A stretch of 64,000 nucleotides of DNA from RGIG7213 sp045124505 (GCA_045124505.1 JBGVLZ010000017.1:38695-102694), one strand, 5' to 3'. Shown: positions 52,264-62,006, counted from the first letter of the stretch. Notes: generated by a model from the sequence alone, not told the origin. Numbers and translations are program-made.

Positions 52264-53040
52264 ATGAAGATAATATGTCTTACTGAAAATACATCAGTGA
52301 ATGAGTGCCTGAGTGCTGAGCACGGATTGAGCCTTTATATAGAAACCGAAAAGCATAAAATACTCTTCGATATGGGGCAAACGGATGCATTCTATAAAAA
52401 CTCCCAAAAGCTTGGGGTACATCTTGAGGATGTTGATGTTGCTGTAATTTCTCACGGTCACTATGACCACGGCGGGGGATTATCGAAGTTTTTAGAAATC
52501 AACTCCAAAGCCCCGGTATATATAAGCCGCTATGCTTTTGGTGAGTATTATAACGGTCAAGAAAAATACATAGGGCTTGATATTTCAATTAAAGAAAATA
52601 AAAGGCTTGTATTTACAGACGGGCAAAAAGAACTTGGCGGTGGAATGTGCCTTTATTCGCACAACGATAAGGAACGACCGAATTATCTGGGTTCTTTCGG
52701 TCTTAACAAACGCTGTGACGGTGAGCTTTGTCCCGATGACTTTATTCATGAGCAGTATCTTTTAATAGAGGAAAACGGGAAAAAGGTTTTGATAAGCGGA
52801 TGCTCACACAAGGGTGTTGTTGATATCGTCTCATGGTTTTCACCCGATATATTTGTAGGCGGTTTTCATTTTTCAAAAATAGAAGACACAGAGGTTCTCA
52901 ATACAGCACTTGAAAAATTGCTTTGCGGTAATACCGTTTATTATACTTGTCATTGTACGGGGGCGGAGCAGTTTGAATATATGAAAAAGAAAAGCCGCAG
53001 GATAAATTATATTTCCTGTGGAGATGTACTTGAAATATAA
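52264..53040 (+). CDS. metallo-beta-lactamase-fold hydrolase
   Basis: 258 residues with the MBL metal motif SHGHYDHGGG near residue 61, GCSHKG near 180 and a final CHCTG near 238. This pattern fits the family annotated as 7,8-dihydropterin-6-methyl-4-(beta-D-ribofuranosyl)aminobenzene-5'-phosphate synthase-like, whose bacterial role is unclear. 5 bp after mgtC; same transcript. A strong terminator follows. Confidence 0.83.
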   Translation: MKIICLTENTSVNECLSAEHGLSLYIETEKHKILFDMGQTDAFYKNSQKLGVHLEDVDVAVISHGHYDHGGGLSKFLEINSKAPVYISRYAFGEYYNGQEKYIGLDISIKENKRLVFTDGQKELGGGMCLYSHNDKERPNYLGSFGLNKRCDGELCPDDFIHEQYLLIEENGKKVLISGCSHKGVVDIVSWFSPDIFVGGFHFSKIEDTEVLNTALEKLLCGNTVYYTCHCTGAEQFEYMKKKSRRINYISCGDVLEI

Positions 53041-53041
53041 T

Positions 53042-53098
53042 AAGGGACGGACTCGTTCAGGAAATCATTTCCTGAGTGAGCCGTCCCTTATATTTTTA
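53042..53098 (+). terminator. terminator after the MBL gene
   Basis: A long imperfect stem (53042-53090) with outer arm AAGGGACGG/CCGTCCCTT and inner arm TTCAGGAAA/TTTCCTGA, then TATTTTT. Confidence 0.9.
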
Positions 53099-53176
53099 AT
53101 GTTTTTTGTGGGAATGTAAATTACACTTGCGTTTTTGACTTACTTATATATTTAAATAAGTCTGTGAATTTAAGGT

Positions 53177-55579
53177 TTATTTTATGAGATCTACAAGTGC
53201 GCTTAAATCACTGTCTTCAAGTGTACCGTCAAGGTCTATATCAGCCGCTATTCCGTAACCCTTGTTGCTGTATTTCAGCATGGCTTTCTTTGTCTGAATA
53301 ACGTCCTTACCGTTTACTATGCCGTCGCAGTTCGTATCGCCTGTTACAATAAGTATTGCTCTTATTGTTTCTTTACCGTTTATGATCTTTCTGATCGTGT
53401 CGCCTGTGCAGATTCTACCGGTCTTAACATTTCCGCTTGCATCGTAGATCTTGCAATTTACATCAAAATCAGCAATAACATCAGCGGCTGTCAATCCTGC
53501 ATCTATACCGAATACTGACAATCCCAAAGCGGATTCCTTGAGTGTAAGGTCTGATTCCGATACAAGAGTGAAAGTCATATCTTCTTCCGAAAGTATCGGA
53601 TTTATTTCAAATATCTGCGTATCACTGCCGTCATATGTAACTGTCTTAGCGTTGATACCTGCTACCGCGGTTCCTACGCTCATAACGGTTGAGGGAGCAC
53701 ACTTAGGTCTTAATACATAATTTCCGTCAGGCATTTTGTGAATAAAGAATTTCTGTGCATCGCTTCCGTCTGCATTTCCGATCACAAGATTTGCACCAGG
53801 TTCATATGTGTTACTGCTTAATCCCATAACCTTTCCTGTTGAGTTGTTAGTTATGCGATAGCTTCCGTCTGAATTACGTGTGAATGTCCATGCTCTCGAT
53901 GTGCTGGAGGAATTTGCCGCTACAACGGTTGTATCAGATAAACCGAGACAAAGAGAAGCTGTTGTCAGGTCGATCGTTGCATTGAATTCTTCTCCGAGAT
54001 TTTCATATGGAGCAACTGCACGGGGCTCTTTATATCCTGTCTGCATGTAATGCTGCAGCGCCGCCGTATTATCTGTGCCGTATGCCGATTTAATATCGGA
54101 GTTGTTGTTCAAATAATAACCTACATCGAATATTGCACTTGCACGTCTGCCTTCCTTTATACCGGAACCGAAGAAGTGGTTAAAGAGTGCATCTTCGTTG
54201 CTTCCGAAAGCGTTCTTAAGGTCTGCATAATTGTCGGAATAGTAATTTGCATCAAATACGTATGTGGGGAGCTGCGGTTCGTAAACAAGCGCTACTGCGT
54301 TCCAGAGATTACGCATGCTGCCGTCGGAGTAGCACGCTCTCTCAACATAATTTTCGTTTGCGTCGAGTGTTACCATTGTTGTCGAGCCGCCGCCGTCGAG
54401 CATGAAGCAAGTGTCAAATCCGACGTCCTGACAGAAATCGGGGATCTGGTCATAACGAAGACCTGTACGAACACCGTTTTTATCTGCTGTTACCATGGCA
54501 AACATGATGCTGCCGTCGGATTTTACACCGACAAGGTTTGTGGGGTACTGTGTTGTATCGGTAAGGTTGTTATTTATACTGCCATCTTTCATAACGAGTA
54601 TCTGACCGCCGATAGCTTCTTCGCAATTCATCCACATATTGTTTGCATCATTTCCTGCATTTGTCTGCGTAAGATATGATTTTACCGTTACTGTGTCACC
54701 AACGGAGAATTTGCCGTTAAGGCTTGACATTTTGGTACCTCTTGCGGAAAGTACGATAACGTCATCGGTAAGTGAAGGTCTTGAAGTCGAACCTGAAGCG
54801 TAAAGCCCGATAACAGTACCTGTTACGGTTTCGTTATTCATGAATTTGTTTGAGCCCGATACACGTATTGCGACTTCATAAGAAGATGTGGGGATATAGT
54901 TGGATGTACCGAGTCTGTTGTTGTAAACGTAAAGTGCGTTGTCTGCGGGTGCACGGTTAATACCGTCCGCCTGGAAGGATGCACCTGTTGTTGTGTTCTT
55001 GATAGTTGTTTTTACCTTGGGCTTACCGATAACAAGTCTTCTGTCCTTTGACATACCGAGTGTATAATAGTCGGCATTCAGTTTTTCCTGATTGGACATC
55101 TGGCTGCACCAGATCTCACCGTCAAGCACCATAGGGCTGAAAGATACGTAATAATTTTTTGTTGTGGATATGCCGAGGCTCGATGCACTTGACATCCAGT
55201 CACCGTTTACGGAAGCAAGAATTGTCTTTTTTCCGTCGGAAAAATTCTTTGTTGCGCTGACAATTGAGCCTGTGCTCGTTGAATATGTACCGATATTCAT
55301 TACCTCAATTGAAAGTGCGGGGTTGTTTACGAAGTCACCTTCAACGATATTGATAATTCTGTTTGCGCCGTATCCGGATGATCCGCCGGAACCAAGATGT
55401 ATACGTGTGTAGTCAACACCCGTATCAAATCCGTCCACCTTAAGGTCGGTCGTCACGTTTGAATCCTGACCTGTAAAGGAATACGCATACGTTTCCCTTG
55501 TCATCAGATGCGAGAATGTACCGACAAGCAATACGCCTGCTGTCAGAACAGCGGTACATCTTTTGAATAAATTTTTCAT
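53177..55579 (-). CDS. secreted phosphodiester glycosidase with ricin-type lectin and dockerin-like domain (copy A)
   Basis: 800 residues. Signal peptide 1-32. NAGPA-type phosphodiester glycosidase domain (PF09992-like, about 60-435) with VNGDWM near 122 and the hallmark CFMLDGGGSTTMV near 400. Then two copies of a roughly 45-residue module (YYSDNYADLKNAFG ... HFFGSGIKEGRR), a ricin-B lectin-like domain (about 545-660), a small domain, and a dockerin-like end with GDTNCDGIVNGKDV and ADIDLDGTLEDSDL. NAGPA relatives cleave sugar-1-phosphodiesters; bacterial substrates such as teichoic acids or exopolysaccharide are inference. Divergent from its paralog. Confidence 0.85.
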   Translation of the reverse strand: MKNLFKRCTAVLTAGVLLVGTFSHLMTRETYAYSFTGQDSNVTTDLKVDGFDTGVDYTRIHLGSGGSSGYGANRIINIVEGDFVNNPALSIEVMNIGTYSTSTGSIVSATKNFSDGKKTILASVNGDWMSSASSLGISTTKNYYVSFSPMVLDGEIWCSQMSNQEKLNADYYTLGMSKDRRLVIGKPKVKTTIKNTTTGASFQADGINRAPADNALYVYNNRLGTSNYIPTSSYEVAIRVSGSNKFMNNETVTGTVIGLYASGSTSRPSLTDDVIVLSARGTKMSSLNGKFSVGDTVTVKSYLTQTNAGNDANNMWMNCEEAIGGQILVMKDGSINNNLTDTTQYPTNLVGVKSDGSIMFAMVTADKNGVRTGLRYDQIPDFCQDVGFDTCFMLDGGGSTTMVTLDANENYVERACYSDGSMRNLWNAVALVYEPQLPTYVFDANYYSDNYADLKNAFGSNEDALFNHFFGSGIKEGRRASAIFDVGYYLNNNSDIKSAYGTDNTAALQHYMQTGYKEPRAVAPYENLGEEFNATIDLTTASLCLGLSDTTVVAANSSSTSRAWTFTRNSDGSYRITNNSTGKVMGLSSNTYEPGANLVIGNADGSDAQKFFIHKMPDGNYVLRPKCAPSTVMSVGTAVAGINAKTVTYDGSDTQIFEINPILSEEDMTFTLVSESDLTLKESALGLSVFGIDAGLTAADVIADFDVNCKIYDASGNVKTGRICTGDTIRKIINGKETIRAILIVTGDTNCDGIVNGKDVIQTKKAMLKYSNKGYGIAADIDLDGTLEDSDLSALVDLIK

Positions 55580-55658
55580 AAAAATACCTCGATTTCTTTG
55601 GCGATATAACCTTTAATGTGTATATTTATTTTTCTTTTAGATACACAATCACATCTTA

Positions 55659-55687
55659 ATTGTACACCTTTTTATCAAAAATGTCAA
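55659..55687 (-). promoter_or_regulatory. promoter of phosphodiester glycosidase copy A
   Basis: On the minus strand TTGACA (55687-55682), 17 bp, TACAAT (55664-55659), leaving a leader of about 70 nt. Confidence 0.82.
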
Positions 55688-55749
55688 GCATTTTGATGTG
55701 ATTATTTGTTAATTCTGCATTGTTTTTTTTCAAAAAAACTCTTTAACAC

Positions 55750-55778
55750 TTGACAATTAGCACAAAAGTATGTAAAAT
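55750..55778 (+). promoter_or_regulatory. promoter of phosphodiester glycosidase copy B
   Basis: TTGACA (55750-55755), 17 bp, TAAAAT (55773-55778). Back to back with the copy A promoter, the -35 boxes being 62 bp apart. Confidence 0.85.
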
Positions 55779-55851
55779 GGAGGAGTGTTCGGATTTTTTA
55801 CATAAAAAATGCGTCGGCACAAATTTTCCAACAGGGAGTTGAGGTTTTGTT

Positions 55852-58263
55852 ATGAAAAATTTATTCAAAAAATGTACCGCTGTTCTGACAGCAGGCGTGT
55901 TGCTCGTGGGTGCGTTTGCAAATCTAATGACAAGGGAAACGTATGCGTATTCCTTTACGGGTCAGGATTCAAATGTGACGACGGACATAAGGGTAGGCGG
56001 AATCGATACAGGTGCTGATTATACAAGGGTGCACTTAGGCTCGGGCGGTTCATCGGGATACGGTTCAAACAGAATTATCAACATTGTTGAGGGAAATTTT
56101 GCCCAAAATCCCGCACTTTCTCTTGAGGTATTTAACATAGGTCAGTATTCAACGAGCAGAGGATCGCTTGTCAGCACTGTTCAGAATTATTCCGAAGGCA
56201 GTAAAAAAATAATTGCTGCGGTCAACGGCGACTGGATGAATACTGTACAGGGTGACCTCGGTATCAGTTCAACATCGAACTATTATGTTTCGTTCAGCTC
56301 TATGTTGCTTGACGGTGAGATCTGGTGCAGCCAGATGTCCACACAGGAGCTTTCCGCTGACTATTTTACTCTCGGATTTACAACCGACAGAGAAGTAGTA
56401 ATCGGTAAACCAAAGGTAATAACAACGATAAAAAATGTTTCAACAGGTACGACTGTTTCCGCAAACGGCGTAAACAGAGCGCCCGCAAACAATGCTGTTT
56501 TTGTTTACAATAACAGAATCGGACCGTCAAACTACGTTCCGTCATCGTCATATGAAATTGCGGTGCGTGTGTCGGGCTCGAACAAATTTATGAATAACGG
56601 TACTGTAACAGGTACGGTTATCGGTATTTATCCTTCAGGCTCTACCTCGAGGCAAAGCCTTTCTGATGATATTATCATACTTTACGCAAGAGGTAATAAG
56701 GTATCACAGCTCAGCGGTAAATTCTCGGTAGGTCATACTGTTTCTGTATCAACATACATGACAGACAGCAGTGCAGGCAGTGCGGCGAATGAAAAGTGGC
56801 TTAATTGCGAGGAAGCAATAGGCGGACAGATACTCGTCATGAAGGACGGACGCATTAACAACAATCTTACAAGCTCAACACAGTACCCGACAAATCTTAT
56901 CGGTGTAAAATCCGACGGCAGTATCATGTTTGCTATGGTAACGGCAGATTCACACGGTGTACGTACAGGTCTTCGCTACAATCAGATACCGTCATTCTGT
57001 AAGGCGGTAGGATATGATACATGCTTCATGCTTGACGGCGGAGGATCAACAGCAATGGTAACGCTTGAAAACGATACTTATGTTGAGAGGGCTTGTTATT
57101 CCGACGGTTCGCTCCGTAGCGTGTGGAACGGTATAGCGCTGGTTTATGAGCCACAGATGCCGTCCTATGTCTTTGACAGTGTTTATTATTACAATAATTA
57201 TCCCGACCTTCAGAATGCTTTCGGATATGATGCTAATGCACTTTTGAACCACTTTATTGAGAACGGCGTAAAAGAAGGAAGACGTGCAAGTGCGACTTTT
57301 GATATTGATTTCTATCTCAATCAGAACAATGACCTTAAAAATGCATTCGGAACTGACCGTGAGGCGGCAATGGAGCATTTTCTGTCACTTGGCTATAAAG
57401 AGGTAAGGCAAACGGCGCCGTACGAAGATATAGGAACGGGAGTTTATGCTACAGTCAATATGATTTCCGGAAGTACATGTCTTGGTCTTTCCGGTACAAA
57501 TGTTGTTACGACGAATACCACCGACGGTTCTCAGATATGGAAATTCATACGTAATAAAGACGGAACTTATACCATACAGCACGGTAAAACGGGATTGGTT
57601 CTTGATATATTCGCAGGCTCATATGAGTCGGGAGCGAATGTCCAGGTGTATGACTCAAACGGTACCGACGCACAAAAATTCTATCTTCACAAAACGCTTG
57701 ACGGGTATTACGTATTGAGGCCGAAATGTTCTGCAATGGCTGTAATTGACATTGCGGCAGGTTCAACAGCATCGGGTGCAAATGTTCAGATATATGAGTC
57801 CAACGGCTCAAATGCGCAGAAATTCAAGATAACATTGTTGTTTACCGAGGAAGAAGTAAATCTTGAACTTAAATCGACATCAAGCTTAAAAATGGATGGT
57901 ATTGAATCCGATCTGCATGTACTTGGTATAAAGCAGGGAACGATGCCTTCGAGTGTATCATCACAGTTTGAAGGCAATCTCAATGTGTATGATATGAGCG
58001 GAAACGTTAAAACATCCATCCCCGTACGTACAGGTGATACCGTGAGAAAGATAATAAACGGAGTAGAAGTTGTACGTGCAACGCTTGTAGTGGTCGGTGA
58101 TACTAACTTTGACGGTGTTGTAAACGGTAAAGACCTTATAAATGCAAAGAAAGAGATCTTAGGACAAGATTCACACGGCTACCCGATGGCAGCGGATATT
58201 GACTTCGACGGAGTTATTGAAGAAAGCGACATTAAAGAACTTACAAATTTGATAGGAAATTAA
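55852..58263 (+). CDS. secreted phosphodiester glycosidase with ricin-type lectin and dockerin-like domain (copy B)
   Basis: 803 residues with the same domain order as copy A: signal peptide, NAGPA-type domain with AVNGDWM near 123 and CFMLDGGGSTAMV near 400, two ~45-residue YYNNYPDLQNAFG-type modules, ricin-B lectin-like repeats with FYLHKTLDGYYVLRPKCS, and a dockerin-like C-terminus (GDTNFDGVVNGKDL, ADIDFDGVIEESDI). The first 50 residues are almost identical to copy A, later parts more divergent, which indicates duplication followed by divergence. In the first calcium loop Cys of copy A is Phe. ATG 55852 follows AGGGAGTTGAGG. Confidence 0.86.
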   Translation: MKNLFKKCTAVLTAGVLLVGAFANLMTRETYAYSFTGQDSNVTTDIRVGGIDTGADYTRVHLGSGGSSGYGSNRIINIVEGNFAQNPALSLEVFNIGQYSTSRGSLVSTVQNYSEGSKKIIAAVNGDWMNTVQGDLGISSTSNYYVSFSSMLLDGEIWCSQMSTQELSADYFTLGFTTDREVVIGKPKVITTIKNVSTGTTVSANGVNRAPANNAVFVYNNRIGPSNYVPSSSYEIAVRVSGSNKFMNNGTVTGTVIGIYPSGSTSRQSLSDDIIILYARGNKVSQLSGKFSVGHTVSVSTYMTDSSAGSAANEKWLNCEEAIGGQILVMKDGRINNNLTSSTQYPTNLIGVKSDGSIMFAMVTADSHGVRTGLRYNQIPSFCKAVGYDTCFMLDGGGSTAMVTLENDTYVERACYSDGSLRSVWNGIALVYEPQMPSYVFDSVYYYNNYPDLQNAFGYDANALLNHFIENGVKEGRRASATFDIDFYLNQNNDLKNAFGTDREAAMEHFLSLGYKEVRQTAPYEDIGTGVYATVNMISGSTCLGLSGTNVVTTNTTDGSQIWKFIRNKDGTYTIQHGKTGLVLDIFAGSYESGANVQVYDSNGTDAQKFYLHKTLDGYYVLRPKCSAMAVIDIAAGSTASGANVQIYESNGSNAQKFKITLLFTEEEVNLELKSTSSLKMDGIESDLHVLGIKQGTMPSSVSSQFEGNLNVYDMSGNVKTSIPVRTGDTVRKIINGVEVVRATLVVVGDTNFDGVVNGKDLINAKKEILGQDSHGYPMAADIDFDGVIEESDIKELTNLIGN

Positions 58264-58277
58264 TTAAATAAAGACAA

Positions 58278-58316
58278 AAAACATTCGAGTGCATTTTTGC
58301 CTCGAATGTTTTTTTG
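58278..58316. terminator. terminator between copy B and the HD hydrolase
   Basis: AACATTCGAG (58280-58289) pairs with CTCGAATGTT (58301-58310), followed by T-run; A-rich 5' side allows use on both strands. Confidence 0.9.
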
Positions 58317-58317
58317 C

Positions 58318-58890
58318 TTAAATATTGTTTTTTTCTTTCAGAATTTTTTCTTCCGAATCCTTTTTAAGCTGTGCTCTCAAATTTTTAGTCCATTCGGACC
58401 ACTGACAGTTTTGCTCCCCATAGATGAGATTTTCCGTATATTCAAGCGGTATCCATGTGGAGATATCAGCTTCGTTGTGAGATACTACAGCCTCCATATT
58501 GTCAAGTGCCTTGAAGAGTTTTGCTTCGTCGGTCTTCATTTCGTTCATTTCGCAAAACAACCCCTTAAGCTCGGAAGCAGTTTTTTCGGGAAGCATGGAA
58601 AGCAGGGAACTTATCGCATCTTCTTCCTTGTTTTCATCCTTTTCTGTTTTTAAGAACGATGGAATATCTCCTGTTATCGCCTCGCCAAAGTCATGTATAA
58701 GGCACATTTTTATAAGCTTGTTTATGTCAAGAGTCGGGTATTCATCAGCGCAAAGCAACGCCATGACCGACAAACGCCACGAATGCTCCGCAACGCTTTC
58801 ATGTCTTCCGCTTGATGTCCAGGAATGACGTGTGTTACACTTCAATTTTTCTATTTTACCCAAAAAATCAATAAATTGTCTGTTTTCCAT
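58318..58890 (-). CDS. HD-domain 5'-deoxynucleotidase, YfbR/HDDC2-like
   Basis: 190 residues with the HD arrangement RHESVAEHSWR near residue 28 (first His), CLIHDFGEAITGDIP near 63 (HD pair) and the final Asp in KALDNMEAV near 128. YfbR-type enzymes dephosphorylate deoxyribonucleoside 5'-monophosphates. Stands 33 bp downstream of the signal peptidase gene on the same strand and so may be last in that unit. Confidence 0.85.
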   Translation of the reverse strand: MENRQFIDFLGKIEKLKCNTRHSWTSSGRHESVAEHSWRLSVMALLCADEYPTLDINKLIKMCLIHDFGEAITGDIPSFLKTEKDENKEEDAISSLLSMLPEKTASELKGLFCEMNEMKTDEAKLFKALDNMEAVVSHNEADISTWIPLEYTENLIYGEQNCQWSEWTKNLRAQLKKDSEEKILKEKNNI

Positions 58891-58922
58891 TTTTCCTCCG
58901 CAAAGATCGGGAAATTAAAATT

Positions 58923-59504
58923 TTACCTTTTCTTTACCTTTTTGCTTTTCGGTTTTTTCTCCCTGTCGATAAGTGCTATAATATTGTCTGAGAAAAATAT
59001 AAATAAAATCAGAAATACACCAACACCTATTGAAATATAAGTTCCCGGTGGATATTTCACCCATAAAAGCAGATTGCCTATTTTCGGAATGACAAATTTC
59101 GGAACACCCACAATGTCATCGGCATCTATAAATTCAGGATACGATTCCTTTGCGTTATCGCCTTTGGTCACAAAGACACGGTCGGTTTCACCGTAAAGCA
59201 TGGCTGTTTCGATAATTCGGTGTGTTGCAACAACATTATTTGTCACTTTGTAGGTTATAACGTCACCTACGTCGAGTGTATCCACGTCAACATCTTCAAC
59301 GTATATCAAAGAACCGAGGGAGTAATCAGGCTCCATTGTTTTATCAAGTATAACATACAGCGAAATGTCCAATATTTTTACCGTCAAAATGGTAAGAGCT
59401 AAAAGACATGTCAAGCAAACTATGACTATCCGTGCAGTTTTTACAGCAGTTTTTAAAGCCTTTTTTGTTTTGCTTTGCGGATTGCAAATGTTTTTACTGT
59501 TCAT
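58923..59504 (-). CDS. SipW/ER-type signal peptidase I with Thr in place of the catalytic Ser
   Basis: 193 residues: N-terminal membrane helix (about 25-55), S26 domain, C-terminal membrane helix (about 155-178) and basic tail. The catalytic box normally SMEP reads KTMEP (Thr near residue 56). The second box THRIIE has His where SipW/archaeal/ER enzymes have it, and VTKGDNAKESYPEFID is the conserved GDN block. Thr could still act as nucleophile, or the protein may be inactive. It overlaps the SGNH lipoprotein gene by 11 bp. Confidence 0.82.
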   Translation of the reverse strand: MNSKNICNPQSKTKKALKTAVKTARIVIVCLTCLLALTILTVKILDISLYVILDKTMEPDYSLGSLIYVEDVDVDTLDVGDVITYKVTNNVVATHRIIETAMLYGETDRVFVTKGDNAKESYPEFIDADDIVGVPKFVIPKIGNLLLWVKYPPGTYISIGVGVFLILFIFFSDNIIALIDREKKPKSKKVKKR

Positions 59505-60417
59505 CTGATATTTCTATCTGAAATCTTTTGTCAACGGGATGTTCTTCAAATGCTGCTTTATATGCAGCTTCTTTGATGGGCCCGAGATCGCTTCTTGATA
59601 TTCCGGCGTTAAAGTTCAGATCACGTACATCGTATTGGAAAATAGTCGAAAATATTGTACATGCGGCAAGCACGCTTCCGGCTTTTGAAGGATGTGAATG
59701 GTCGGGATCGTATATTTCGATGTTGGTATTTTCGAATATATCCTTGAATGCGACACCAACGAGCGCAACGTCGGCACCGACTGAATTTGCCATTGCCGTG
59801 TATGCCGCACGGTTTTTCATTTCCATGGTTGCTGTATCACCGCCGTGTGTCGGTAACAGATGATATCCCGTCTTGTATCCCCATGTTTCAAAGAAAACAA
59901 TTTTGGAATCCGTATATCTTTCTATTTTTCTCACAAGAGCACGTGCACCTGAAATGAAATTTGATGGGGTTTTTGCGGGATTTCCGCTTTGATCCTGAAG
60001 AACAATGAAATCATATTCGTTAGCGGATAATTTGTTTTTTACGATACTTCCGTATTCATCTGTAGAGTCTGCAAATTGGAAAAGATAGTATCCGCCTCTT
60101 GTGACGCTGTCAACTTTTACATTATAGCCTGCGGCATCGCAAATGGATTGGAAAATAACCTCGGGCATATCGTTACAGTAAGTATAGCTGTTACCGATGA
60201 AAAGCACGGAATACTCCTTGTCCTTCGGCAAAGATGTATCAGCAGGCTCCGTTTCGGCGGGTTCAGTTTCGGTTTCTTTTTGCAATTCCGTAGCCTCTGC
60301 CTGTGTTGATGAGTTTTCGGTGCTGTCGCTCGCTGTGCCTGATGATGTGCATCCCGATACTGCTGAAAGCAAAAGGGTGGATGATGTTAAAAGTATGAAA
60401 AATTTTTTCAAGTTCAT
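59494..60417 (-). CDS. SGNH-hydrolase-fold lipoprotein
   Basis: 307 residues. Lipoprotein signal with lipobox SAVSGC (Cys near 23), a Ser/Thr/Glu-rich linker to about 65, then an SGNH-like domain: LFIGNSYTYCND near 74 (block I with GNS for GDS), LQDQSGNP near 145, and DPDHSHPSKAG near 240 with the Asp-x-x-His pair. Resembles DUF4886-like surface esterases. Cotranscribed with the signal peptidase; lipoproteins are processed by a different peptidase, so the link is probably only transcriptional. Confidence 0.8.
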   Translation of the reverse strand: MNLKKFFILLTSSTLLLSAVSGCTSSGTASDSTENSSTQAEATELQKETETEPAETEPADTSLPKDKEYSVLFIGNSYTYCNDMPEVIFQSICDAAGYNVKVDSVTRGGYYLFQFADSTDEYGSIVKNKLSANEYDFIVLQDQSGNPAKTPSNFISGARALVRKIERYTDSKIVFFETWGYKTGYHLLPTHGGDTATMEMKNRAAYTAMANSVGADVALVGVAFKDIFENTNIEIYDPDHSHPSKAGSVLAACTIFSTIFQYDVRDLNFNAGISRSDLGPIKEAAYKAAFEEHPVDKRFQIEISDEQ

Positions 60418-60474
60418 TTTGTGTTCTTCCTTTTCTAATTAAACTTTTGAAATGTTATTTCTGGTAATAGGGAA

Positions 60475-61941
60475 TTATTCCTCTGTTATCCATCTTGTAT
60501 CTGTGGGTATTTCGATATATTCTGCTTCCGTAAGATATTCATCTACGATATCGCTGTCTTTTGTGGCAATAAGCCTAAAAGGACGGACAGATGTGATGTC
60601 TTCCTTTGTAAGACCGAGACATTTAGTGATGTTTTTCATGTGAAAGCCTTGTATTGCAAAATTGAAAATTGCATCGTCATCTATCGGTTTGCCGTTGAAT
60701 TTGATCGATTTTACGGTCTTTTCCTTTGCCGAAACGATGATCTGCATACCCTTTGAAAATTGATAAAATTCCGTGTGTACTCCGCCGAAAACCTCAGGAC
60801 GGAATATGTGATGTATCATTTTTTTGATGTGTGAGCCTTTGACGGTCAATCGGTAAAGCTCGTCACCAAACGGATACATTTCAAGTAAGTCACCGTATTC
60901 AACGATAGGTCCGAATGTTTCGGCACGAAGACTGCCTGAAGCTATGATTGCAATGTCAAGACCGAAATAGTCGCGAATAACATCACAGAACAGCTTTCCA
61001 ACCTCGGTTTCGCAATCACGTCTTGGATGTGTTATCTGCCGTTCAAGTCTTGTTATATATCTGCTGTATTTCTGGTCTGTCACGTGCTTGTATTTCTGTA
61101 TCACTCTTTCAAGAGCTACGTCATGCGGACAGCTGTCATCGGAAATGTCGATAAGCTCCCATTGGTAGCTGTGCATTTTGTGCTTGTCTGCATCGATAAG
61201 AATATCAAATCTTCCTAATTTGTCAGCACCGGTTGCAGCTTGGACAATCGGAATACCGTTTACAATGTACGGTTCGTGCAGAGTTGTATGGCTGTGACCG
61301 CCGATGATAATATCGATACGGCTGTCTGTCAGAAGCATTTTTGCGAGCTTTTTGTCTTCTTCAAAGCCAAGGTGAGTTAAAAGAACGGTAAGGTCAAATT
61401 CCGTATTTCTATATCTGTTGCATATTTTATTTATTTCTTTTGCGGCATTTTGTACGTCAACATAGTTCTTTACAGGAGTTCCTCCGTCGTCCATTTTCAA
61501 AATATCACGGGTCACAACACCGATAAAAAGTATCTTCATTCCGTCTATTTTTTTTATGAAATGAGATCTGAACAAATGCGCACGTGTGTTTTTGACATAA
61601 ATATTTGCGCTTATTATCGGAAAACGGGCACATTTTTCTATAAAAAGCATGTGGGGAACACCGTAGTCAAATTCGTGGTTTCCGACACATGCAACGTCAG
61701 GGGCAAGCATGTTCATTATCTCAATGGTAGAAAGACCCTTGAATTCGCTGTCTATTACAGAACCGCGGAGCATATCACCCGCCACAGCGTAAATTACATT
61801 TTCTTCTTTTTGCCTCGTTTCGTTTATATATCCGGAGAGAAATGATATCCCTCCGATTACTTTATCATCAACGACTTCGCACAGAAAGTCACTGTGCAGA
61901 TCGTTTGAATGGAGCAAAGTAAGTTTTTTAAGATTACTCAT
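60475..61941 (-). CDS. 5'-nucleotidase/2',3'-cyclic phosphodiesterase-like metallophosphatase
   Basis: 488 residues. N-terminal calcineurin-like phosphoesterase domain: LLHSNDLHSDF near residue 8, AGDMLRGS near 55, GNHEFDYG near 92, IIGGHSHTTLH near 220. C-terminal 5'-nucleotidase domain (about 320-470). Unlike UshA/YfkN it has no signal peptide, so it acts in the cytoplasm, as do YunD-type relatives. Own promoter at 62007-62035. Confidence 0.86.
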   Translation of the reverse strand: MSNLKKLTLLHSNDLHSDFLCEVVDDKVIGGISFLSGYINETRQKEENVIYAVAGDMLRGSVIDSEFKGLSTIEIMNMLAPDVACVGNHEFDYGVPHMLFIEKCARFPIISANIYVKNTRAHLFRSHFIKKIDGMKILFIGVVTRDILKMDDGGTPVKNYVDVQNAAKEINKICNRYRNTEFDLTVLLTHLGFEEDKKLAKMLLTDSRIDIIIGGHSHTTLHEPYIVNGIPIVQAATGADKLGRFDILIDADKHKMHSYQWELIDISDDSCPHDVALERVIQKYKHVTDQKYSRYITRLERQITHPRRDCETEVGKLFCDVIRDYFGLDIAIIASGSLRAETFGPIVEYGDLLEMYPFGDELYRLTVKGSHIKKMIHHIFRPEVFGGVHTEFYQFSKGMQIIVSAKEKTVKSIKFNGKPIDDDAIFNFAIQGFHMKNITKCLGLTKEDITSVRPFRLIATKDSDIVDEYLTEAEYIEIPTDTRWITEE

Positions 61942-62006
61942 ATACCACCTTGTAAATATAAAACTGCTTACAGTACAATAAATCTGTACTGTACTCGGTT
62001 CTTAAA

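Noticed and set aside
45588..58263. A complete cellulosome locus.
   Set aside because: Dockerin-like ends are present on three proteins but no cohesin, scaffoldin or glycoside hydrolase cluster is in the window.
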